Notes under the pieces: generated by a model
Databases searched by the model: none
What the model saw: the letters and a program-made list of their open reading frames with translations, nothing else
What the model was told of the DNA's origin: nothing
Shown here: positions 57,060-64,000 of the stretch, piece by piece
Numbering within the stretch: position 1 is the stretch's first letter
How the letters are laid out: the number at the start of each line of letters is the position of its first letter
Program-made: the position numbers and the translations under genes
NCBI GenBank assembly: GCA_016715405.1
Contig: JADKAE010000003.1
Location: 310,001 to 374,000, forward strand
From: Saprospiraceae bacterium
GTDB lineage: Bacteria; Bacteroidota; Bacteroidia; Chitinophagales; Saprospiraceae
Direction of reading: 5' to 3'
DNA length: 64,000 nucleotides

Positions 57060-58280
57060 ATGAGGCGAGTAGTCATCACCGGTATGGGCATTTACTCCTG
57101 TATCGGGAAGAATCTGGAAGAAGTAACACAATCCTTGTACAAGGGGGTATCCGGTATTGGGATCGACCAGGAGCGCAAAGATTTCGGCTTTCGTTCGGGG
57201 CTCACAGGCATTGTTGAAAAGCCCAACCTGAAGGGCGTGCTGGAACGCCGCCAGCGCGTGGGGCTGGCCGAAGAAGCCGAATACGCATATGTGGCTACCG
57301 CTGAGGCGCTTGCGCAGGCAGGGATCGACATGGACTTCCTCGAGCGCCACGAAGTGGGCATCATATACGGCAATGATAGCTCGGCGAAAGCCGTCATAGA
57401 ATCTATCGACGCCCTGCGCCAAAAACGCGACACTACTTCGCTGATGTCGGGTTCTATCTTTCAATCGATGAATTCGACAGTAACGATGAACCTGGCCACC
57501 ATCTACAAGCTCAAAGGCATCAACTTTACGGTCAGCGCCGCCTGCGCCAGCGGCTCGCATGCTATCGGACTGGGCTATATGTTTATCCGCAATGGTTTGC
57601 AGGACATCATCCTGTGCGGGGGCGCTCAAGAGATCAACCAATATGCTATGGGCAGTTTTGACGGCCTCAGCGCTTTTTCGATACGCGAAAGCGAACCGGG
57701 CCGGGCTTCCCGGCCTTTTGACCGCGACCGCGACGGCCTGGTGCCCAGTGGCGGCGGCGCCTCGCTGATACTCGAAAGCTATGAGTCGGCGATACAAAGA
57801 GGCGCCACCATCCTGGCAGAAATCATAGGTTACGGCTTTTCGTCAAACGGCGCGCACATCTCTCAACCCAGCGTAGAAGGCCCCGTCAAATCGCTGCAGA
57901 TGGCCCTCATCGACGCAGGCATCGCAGCCGCCGATGTCGACTACATCAATGCGCACGCCACATCAACCCCCATTGGCGATGCCAGTGAAGCCGGCGCACT
58001 GCACGAAGTATTCGGCGCCTCAAGACCCTTTGTGAGCTCTACCAAATCGATGACCGGCCACGAATGCTGGATGGCGGGCGCCAGCGAGGTGATTTATTCC
58101 ATACTGATGATGCAAAATGGGTTTATCGCTCCCAATATCAATTTCGAAAATCCCGACGAGGTCTCCGCTAAGCTAAATATCGTACCAGAGACCATCGAAA
58201 AAGACATGAACCTGTTTCTTTCCAATTCTTTTGGCTTTGGAGGAACCAACTCCTCCCTCATCGTCAAAAAATTTCGTTAA
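57060..58280 (+). CDS. Beta-ketoacyl-ACP synthase (KAS II/FabF type)
   Basis: 406 residues, thiolase fold. Nucleophile Cys in VSAACASGSHAIGLG (about 163), catalytic histidines in YINAHATSTPIGD and STKSMTGHECWMAGA, and a C-terminal FGFGGTNSSLIVKK. The MRRVVITGMGIYSCIG start is typical. It elongates the ACP-bound chain with malonyl units. Intact; the ATG follows an A-run. Confidence 0.93.
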   Translation: MRRVVITGMGIYSCIGKNLEEVTQSLYKGVSGIGIDQERKDFGFRSGLTGIVEKPNLKGVLERRQRVGLAEEAEYAYVATAEALAQAGIDMDFLERHEVGIIYGNDSSAKAVIESIDALRQKRDTTSLMSGSIFQSMNSTVTMNLATIYKLKGINFTVSAACASGSHAIGLGYMFIRNGLQDIILCGGAQEINQYAMGSFDGLSAFSIRESEPGRASRPFDRDRDGLVPSGGGASLILESYESAIQRGATILAEIIGYGFSSNGAHISQPSVEGPVKSLQMALIDAGIAAADVDYINAHATSTPIGDASEAGALHEVFGASRPFVSSTKSMTGHECWMAGASEVIYSILMMQNGFIAPNINFENPDEVSAKLNIVPETIEKDMNLFLSNSFGFGGTNSSLIVKKFR

Positions 58281-58303
58281 TTCGCCTTCAAAACCAAACC
58301 ATC

Positions 58304-58549
58304 ATGGTAGCTTCATCAATCATAGAAAAGGTAAATGCGGTACTGGCCGATGAATTCGAAGTAGAAGCCGAAGATATCACGCTGCATGCCAATCTCCGAG
58401 AAACACTTGACCTGGACAGCCTCGACTTTGTCGATCTGGTGGTCATCATTGAAGATAATTTTGGCTTTAAGGTCAATAGGGAAGACCTCAAAGCCATCGA
58501 AACATTTGAACACCTCTACGATTATATTCACAAAAATGTGAGCGCCTAA
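58304..58549 (+). CDS. Acyl carrier protein 1
   Basis: 81 residues. The phosphopantetheine site is the Ser in LDLDSLDFVDLVVIIEDNFG, and the four-helix ACP layout fits. It carries the growing chain for the cluster ketosynthases. 23 bp behind the KAS gene. Confidence 0.9.
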   Translation: MVASSIIEKVNAVLADEFEVEAEDITLHANLRETLDLDSLDFVDLVVIIEDNFGFKVNREDLKAIETFEHLYDYIHKNVSA

Positions 58550-58561
58550 GTCTTATGTGAT

Positions 58562-59489
58562 ATGTCAAAAAAGGCTTCCTGGGAAGGAAAAAGCAGAGGC
58601 GGCGCACTAGGGTACAGGATCTTTTTATTTTTCCTGAAACACGTTGGACTTTCATCCGCTTATATCATTTTATACATCGTGGCAGGATGGTACCTCGTCT
58701 TTGCACGCAAATCTACGCGGGCTTCTTACTTCTATTTTCGCCATATCCACGGCTTCCCTCCGCTCAAATCACTGCGCTATTGCTATAAAAGCTACTACAA
58801 ATTCGGCCAGACGCTCATCGACAAGGTGGCGATCCTCGGCGGATTCTCCAATAAGTTCACTTTCTTTTTTGATGGAGAACACTATTTGCGCCAATTGTCG
58901 GAAGAAGGCCGGGCGGCCTGCTCATCAGCGCCCATGTCGGCAATTGGGAAATCGCCGGCCATTTGCTCAAAAACTCAACACCCCGTAAATGTAGTATTAT
59001 ACGACGGCGAAGACCGGGGCATCAAAGAAGTACTCGAAGACGCTATCAAAAAACCGACAGTTTAATATCATCAGCGTTAAAAATGATTTTTCCCACCTGC
59101 TCGATATGCACAATGCCCTGCAAAACAAGGAGTTCATTTGTATTCACGGGGACCGGTATCTCAAAAATTCTAACCAAAAAACCTACCGGACTACCTTCAT
59201 GGGGCGCTCCGCGTCTTTCCCATTGGGGCCGTTCGAACTGGCTGTTCGTTTTAAGGTGCCCTATACTTTTGTTTTTTCTGTAAAAGAAACCGATACCCAT
59301 TACCACTTTTTTGCTACTCCCGGCCAAATAACCCACGACAATCCCGAAAAGGTAATTGACGCTTATTTGCGAAGCCTGGAAAAAATATTGCGCCTATATC
59401 CTGAACAATGGTTTAACTATTACGACTTTTGGGAAGATTCTTCACCCGCATTGACAACTTCTGCCGCAACTATTCCTACTGAAAAATAG
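58562..59489 (+). CDS. LpxL-like lipid acyltransferase (three frameshifts)
   Basis: About 309 residues when joined. An N-terminal membrane helix (GLSSAYIILYIVAGWYLVFA) and RASYFYFRHIHGFPPLKSLRYCYKSYYKFGQTLIDKVA. The LISAHVGNWEIAGHLL (catalytic H-x4-E analogue) is seen only after shifting frame near 58910; further shifts near 58972 and 59062 restore VNVVLYDGEDRGIKEVLEDA and DMHNALQNKEFICIHGDRYL, SASFPLGPFELAVRF. Such acyltransferases occur in flexirubin and aryl-polyene clusters, where they are thought to attach the polyene to a lipid. Confidence 0.85.
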
Positions 59490-59526
59490 TTGTAACGTAG
59501 TTTCGCACAGCTAAGCACACAATACC

Positions 59527-59958
59527 ATGTTTCCCCTGCTCGACAGCTCACGAATTGCCGATTATTTGCCGCAGGCGCCACCAATCGTCTTGGTTGACAA
59601 TTTGTGGTATTCTAACGAGACCTGCACGTTGACCAGCTTGCGGATCCGCCCCGAATTGTTATTTGTCGAAAATAATTTGTTTACCGAACCCGGCCTTATG
59701 GAAAATATCGCCCAAACAGCTGCCGTAAGGGCCGGTTATTACCACAAAAACCGCCAGGAACCCGTGCCACTGGGTTTCATCGGCGCTTTTAAAGATCTGG
59801 AGATATTCGAATTACCCGAGGTAGGCACTGTGATTTTCACCAAAGTATGCCTCAAGCAAGAAGTTCTTGATATCAGCATTTTTGAAGGTATTGTATAAGC
59901 CGATGATATTGTGCTGGCAAGGTGTGAAATCAAAATATTTGTGGCGCAAAACCCATAG
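59527..59958 (+). CDS. 3-hydroxyacyl-ACP dehydratase, hot-dog fold (in-frame TAA)
   Basis: 143 codons. DYLPQAPPIVLVDNLW is the start of FabZ/ApeI-like dehydratases, and FTEPGLMENIAQTAAVRAGY the active-site helix. The frame stops at TAA 59896-59898 but continues in the same frame with ADDIVLARCEIKIFVAQNP to TAG 59956. Because hot-dog proteins need that last strand pair, I take the TAA as a base error for a Tyr-like codon or as a real truncation. Confidence 0.78.
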
Positions 59959-59961
59959 TTA

Positions 59962-60444
59962 ATGAAAAAAAACGGACAGCTGAATACCTCCCCCATCCTA
60001 TCTGCAACTACCGGCATTACCGTGCGATTTTCGGAAGTCGACTCGTTGCGCGTGGTATGGCACGGCCATTATATCAAGTATTTTGAAGATGCCCGCGAAG
60101 CCTTTGGCGTCCAATACGGCCTGGGATACCTCGACGTATTTTCCCACGGATTCGTTACCCCTATTGTTCGCAGCATTTGTGAACACAAAAGCCCCATCCA
60201 CTATGGCGACATAGTAGAAGTGGAGGCCCGCTATATCGATACGCAAGCTGCCAAATTGGTCTTTCACTATACCGTTCACAACAAAAGCACAGGTAAAATT
60301 GCCGCCACAGGAGAAACCGTACAGGTATTTCTCGACAATAACAACGAATTGATGCTTACCTTACCTGAGTTTTTAATAGCCTGGAAACAACGGTGGGCTA
60401 TACGCAATAACCAGGAAACCAGAAAGGAAGAACAGCAAGCATGA
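59962..60444 (+). CDS. Acyl-CoA/ACP thioesterase (4-hydroxybenzoyl-CoA type)
   Basis: 160 residues. RFSEVDSLRVVWHGHYIKYFEDAREAF is the classic FcbC/YbgC hot-dog signature with catalytic Asp. It releases or transfers the acyl chain. It starts three bases after the dehydratase frame ends and its TGA overlaps the next ATG, so the genes are coupled. Intact. Confidence 0.88.
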   Translation: MKKNGQLNTSPILSATTGITVRFSEVDSLRVVWHGHYIKYFEDAREAFGVQYGLGYLDVFSHGFVTPIVRSICEHKSPIHYGDIVEVEARYIDTQAAKLVFHYTVHNKSTGKIAATGETVQVFLDNNNELMLTLPEFLIAWKQRWAIRNNQETRKEEQQA

Positions 60445-61606
60445 AGGGGGTTTATATTATTGCCGATCATATGCTGAGCGCGCTGGGTACAGACTCCACC
60501 GCGCACTTCGAGCATTTGTGCAGGGGCGCGACAGGCATCCGCCCTTACGACAAATGGGAGGATCTAGCCGGTCCCTTCTGCCTGGCTGCAGTGCCGGATG
60601 AGCAACTCAAAGCCGCTTGCGACCCATATCGCATACCTTCCACTTATACTCGTTTTGAACGTTTTTTACTTTTATCCATTCAGTCCGTCATTCAAGAATC
60701 GGGCATTGACCCGTCTTCTCCCGATACGGTCACCATTTTATCGAGTACCAAAGGGAATATCGACCTGATCAATCCCGCCACAGCGGAGCGGTTCCCGAAT
60801 GCGCGCATCAACCTGAGCGAAACCGCCCGTACGGTGCAATCGTATTTCGGACTTCTTCAGCCGCCTGTCATGGTGAGCAACGCCTGCATTTCGGGGGTGA
60901 TGGCGCTTATCATGGGCGCGAGGCTTATCCGCTCGGGGCCAGTACCGGCATGCCATCGTATCGGGCGCCGACGTGATCTCCGATTTTATCCTCACGGGCT
61001 TTGAATCGCTGAAAGCGGTGAGCCCCGAACCCTGCCGTCCCTACGACGCCGACCGCCAGGGTATTAGTCTGGGCGAAGGCTGCGGCACCATAGTCCTTTC
61101 CGCCGATAAACGCCCCGGCAGCATCGCTATACTGGGCGGCAGCATCAGCAACGACGCCAACCATATTTCAGGGCCGTCGCGTACGGGCAGCGGACTTCAA
61201 CAAGCTGTAAAGCAAGCCATGAGCACTTCGGGTGAGCCCCCGCATCGACTACATCTCAGCTCACGGCACCGCCACGGCCTACAACGACGACATGGAAGCC
61301 GAAGCGTTTCACGCGCTCGGCATGCAATCCATCCCGCTCAATAGTTTCAAAGGTTACTGGGGGCACACCCTGGGCGCTGCGGGAATACTCGAAACCATAG
61401 CCGCCTGTTGGTCGATGCGCCAGGATAAGCTCTTTAGCTCGGCAGGCTACGCCAAAAACGGCGTAAGCAGGCCGCTTAATATTATTACACAAACACAAGA
61501 CGCCGACATCCGAACCTGCCTCAAAACGGCTTCCGGTTTTGGGGGTTGCAACGGCGCCCTGGTATTGCAAAAAGAAGAAGACTATGCCGGTCATCGCTCA
61601 CTATAG
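60441..61606 (+). CDS. Beta-ketoacyl-ACP synthase-like protein (two frameshifts)
   Basis: About 388 residues. VTILSSTKGNIDLI and the nucleophile Cys in VSNACISGVMALIMGARLI (about 155) lie in the first frame. Shifts near 60945 and 61235 restore ISDFILTGFESLKAVSPEPCRPYD, GISLGEGCGTIVLS, IDYISAHGTATAYNDDMEAEA (His) and FKGYWGHTLGAAGILETI (His). The C-H-H set is complete. Divergent from the first KAS; perhaps dedicated to a starter or chain-length step. Confidence 0.85.
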
Positions 61607-62219
61607 CCTGATAAAAGACGATGCCCTGGTCGTTGACGGCCGGGCAATCTACCGGCACGAAGATAAAGAAGCCGGGGCCGCCGCTTTTGCTTCCGCTTTG
61701 TACAAACACATGGAACTTAGCTACCTCAAATTTTTCAAAATGGATAATTTGAGTAAATTGGGCTTTCTGGCAGCAGAAGCGCTCACAAAAGCAGTGCCTG
61801 ACTTTGCAGATACCCCCAAAGACAAAACGGGCCTGTTCCTGATGAATGCATATAGCAGCCTGGATACCGACGAACGATACTACGAAACGGTAGCAAACGA
61901 AGAAAATAATTTTCCAAGTCCGGCATTATTTGTATATACGCTGCCGAATATCGTAATCGGAGAAATTTGTATTAGGCATAAAATTACGGGAGAACACGCC
62001 TTTTTATTGTCAGAACAACCCGATGCGACTTTATTATGCAACTATGTAAGTAATGTATTCGACGAAAACGCGGTGGATGCTGCCATTGCTGGTTGGGTAG
62101 AATACTACGGCGCTAAACGCCATGCATTATTGATGTGGGTAAACCGACAATCCGGTCAGACCGGTGCGAGGGAATTTACCCCTGAGGCCATTCAGCAACT
62201 TTGGACAATTCATTCATAA
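61584..62219 (+). CDS. Ketosynthase-related protein of the cluster
   Basis: 211 residues from the ATG at 61584, overlapping the preceding frame by 23 bp. GLFLMNAYSSLDTDERYYETVANEENNFPSPALFVYTLPNIVIGEICIRHKITGEHAFLLS resembles the N-terminal part of a ketosynthase (substrate-tunnel side) but there is no catalytic Cys and the C-terminal half is absent. It may form a non-catalytic partner of a ketosynthase. Intact, and this short size seems native. Confidence 0.65.
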   Translation: MPVIAHYSLIKDDALVVDGRAIYRHEDKEAGAAAFASALYKHMELSYLKFFKMDNLSKLGFLAAEALTKAVPDFADTPKDKTGLFLMNAYSSLDTDERYYETVANEENNFPSPALFVYTLPNIVIGEICIRHKITGEHAFLLSEQPDATLLCNYVSNVFDENAVDAAIAGWVEYYGAKRHALLMWVNRQSGQTGAREFTPEAIQQLWTIHS

Positions 62220-62245
62220 TTGGGTCACCATAACAGCTCAAATTA

Positions 62246-62512
62246 ATGGAAACGCTCATTACAGATTTGAAAACGCAAATTATCGATCATCTCAACCTGG
62301 AAGGCGTAAGCCCCAACGATATCGATGCAGATGAACCCTTATTCGGTTCCGAACTGGGTTTGGATTCGATTGATGCCCTAGAAATTATTGTCATGCTCGA
62401 GCGCATCTACGGCCTGAAGATCAAATCTCAGGAAGAAGGCAAAAAAGTATTTTATTCGGTGCGCACGCTGGCAGAATTCATTTCTGAAAACAAGGGATTA
62501 GGTGTCGTATAA
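62246..62512 (+). CDS. Acyl carrier protein 2
   Basis: 88 residues. The phosphopantetheine Ser is in ELGLDSIDALEIIVMLERIYG. Different from ACP 1 and longer at the C-terminus. Its stop overlaps the GTG start of the next ketosynthase by 11 bases. Confidence 0.9.
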   Translation: METLITDLKTQIIDHLNLEGVSPNDIDADEPLFGSELGLDSIDALEIIVMLERIYGLKIKSQEEGKKVFYSVRTLAEFISENKGLGVV

Positions 62513-63705
62513 AGTATTCATAACCGGAATGGGCATGGTATCGGCCATCGGTTTTGATGTGCCGCAAGCCCTTCATGCGCTGCGCCATTGCCAGACTGGT
62601 ATCGGCCCTAGCCGTTTTTTGCATACCCGGCACCGGGGCACGCTGCCTGCTGCCGAAGTGAAGGCTTCCGACGACGAACTGGCGACTTTGCTGGGCCTCG
62701 ACGATATCCGCGATTTTAGCCGCACGGCTCCTCGGCATTATGGCAGCCAGGGAAGCCGCCGCCCACGCCCGCCTCCACGAACACCCCTACCTGCGCACCG
62801 GCATCGTGTCGGCTACCAGTGGGCGGTATCGATAAAAGCGAGGTGTTTTTGGCGAGTTCCTCAAAGATCAGACCCGTGGCGGCGACCTTCACTACATGGT
62901 GTCGCACGATTGCGGCGACAGCACCGAGCGCATTGCCGACGACCTGGGTATCAAAGATTTCGTGAGTACCATCAGCACAGCCTGCTCTTCTTCCGCCAAC
63001 GCCATCATGCTGGGCGCCCGCCTTATCAAAGCCGGTATGCTCGACCGCGTGCTGGTGGGCGGGTCGGACGCCATTACCCGCTATACTCTCAACGGCTTCA
63101 ACTCGCTGCGCATCGTAGACGAACACTGGTGCCGCCCATTTGACCAAAACCGCAACGGACTCAACCTGGGCGAAGCCGCCGCTTACCTGGTACTCGAATC
63201 GGCGCGCGCCGTAGAAGAAAGCCACAAAACGCCGCTGGCCGAATTATCGGGATTTGGCAACGCCAACGACGCCTATCACCAGACGGCCTCTTCGCCCGAC
63301 GGCGCCGGCGCCCTCCGCGCAATGCAACTCGCGCTGCACCAAAGCGGACTTACCACCTCCCACATCGATTACATCAACGCCCACGGCACCGCCACGCCCA
63401 ACAACGATTTGTCGGAAGGCCAGGCCCTGAAAAACCTGTTCAAAGACTACCTGCCCCGGTTTAGCTCTACCAAAAGCTATACCGGCCATACGCTGGCAGC
63501 GGCGGGGTCGGTAGAAGCTGTTATTTCCGTATTGTCGCTGCACCACGGCATCATCATTCCCAACCTAAACTTTAAAGACCCGATAGCAGAATTGGAAATC
63601 TCCCCGGTAGTTGCATTCGAAGAAGGTATCGCCCTGCGCAGTATCTTGTCAAACTCATTCGGCTTTGGAGGCAATTGCTCCGCCATGATATTTTCAAGTT
63701 GTTAA
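62502..63705 (+). CDS. Beta-ketoacyl-ACP synthase (two or more frameshifts)
   Basis: About 400 residues. GTG start (VSYKVFITGMGMVSAIG). Breaks between 62720 and 62870 interrupt LLGIMAAREAAAHARLHEHPYLRTGIVSATSVGGIDKSEVF-like sequence; from 62896 the frame is clean: nucleophile Cys in ISTACSSSANAIMLGA, DYINAHGTATPNNDLSEGQA (His), STKSYTGHTLAAAGSVEAV (His), NSFGFGGNCSAMIF. It condenses malonyl-ACP in the same pathway. Confidence 0.88.
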
Positions 63706-63707
63706 GT

Positions 63708-64000
63708 ATGCCCGCATATATCAATAGTATCGGCAATATTTCTCCCCAGCATTCCTTGGACAACAACCTGTTCCTGGAAGAAATAGTCGACCATTACGGC
63801 TCTCACCTCACCTGTAAAGAACCCAATTATCGCGATTTTATAGCTGGCGCAAACCTCCGCCGCATGAGCCGCGTGATAAAACTGGGGTCAGCGCCGCCAA
63901 AATATGCCTGGAAGAAGCCCAGGTAGATAACCCCAACGCCATCATCGTGGGCACCGGACTGGGCTGCATGGAAGATACCGACAAGTTCCTCACTGCCATC
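63708..64000 (+). CDS. Ketosynthase-family protein, N-terminal fragment (one frameshift)
   Basis: Starts two bases after the preceding stop. IDYRDFIAGA-like NYRDFIAGANLRRMSRVIKLG leads into a frame break near 63890, after which AAKICLEEAQVDNPNAIIVGTGLGCMEDTDKFLTAI continues to the window edge. It matches the N-terminus of thiolase-fold ketosynthases found in flexirubin and aryl-polyene clusters. The catalytic part lies outside the window. Confidence 0.78.

Overview
The window comes from a member of the Bacteroidota, most likely Saprospiria or a related lineage. The evidence is SusC/RagA-style TonB-dependent receptors with N-terminal carboxypeptidase-like domains, a DUF5689 lipoprotein, C-terminal type IX secretion (T9SS) sorting domains, dockerin-like secreted proteins, a flexirubin/aryl-polyene type gene cluster, and many promoters of the Bacteroidota form TTG-N19..21-TAnnTTTG with no purine-rich ribosome binding sites. 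The lineage call is inference from gene content. No tRNA, rRNA, transposase or phage gene was seen.

Layout. 1-1584: end of an outer-membrane barrel, a small DNA-binding-like protein and a tRNA methyltransferase. 1660-10641: a TonB receptor with its DUF5689 lipoprotein, two paralogous dockerin proteins and a secreted endonuclease/phosphatase-fold enzyme. 10822-17692: PIF1-like helicase, thioredoxin-like protein, SH3 lipoprotein, unknown membrane protein, Nudix-like protein and asparaginyl-tRNA synthetase. 17876-25749: a large T9SS-exported subtilisin, a coupled AT-rich lipoprotein and a DUF2207/LemA pair. 25963-33970: glycogen branching enzyme, TlpA-like lipoprotein, orphan antitoxin-like protein, a second TonB receptor, QueE and an internally duplicated barrel. 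34447-45455: free methionine sulfoxide reductase, T9SS BNR-type protein, a caspase/alpha-beta-hydrolase reading frame cut by one in-frame TGA, TesB thioesterase, acyl-CoA carboxylase beta subunit, DUF2807 protein and a membrane acetyltransferase. 45554-52655: glucosaminidase, a block of almost pure G/C, and a CusA/TolC/CusB-like metal efflux operon. 52817-54508: C45 acyltransferase-like protein. 54665-end: an aryl-polyene/flexirubin-type fatty acid synthase cluster (ammonia-lyase, FabG, ketosynthases, two ACPs, LpxL-like acyltransferase, dehydratase, thioesterase) that runs off the window.

Two window-wide facts matter for any use of this annotation. First, about twenty genes are interrupted by single-base frameshifts, many at homopolymers, and by two in-frame stops. 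With the 547-bp G/C-only block at 46155-46701 this points to uncorrected long-read or low-coverage consensus, so I give each such gene its reconstructed full extent. Second, the spaces between genes hold many hairpin-forming repeats with one design: arms made of 7- or 8-bp tandem words. Several families sit exactly at gene 3' ends and supply the stop codon. One family (AACNGAN) sits just before start codons and is free of stops. A G-rich tract follows the stop codon of four genes, always in coding-strand orientation. These repeat patterns, the caspase-hydrolase frame and the G/C-only block are the observations most worth checking.
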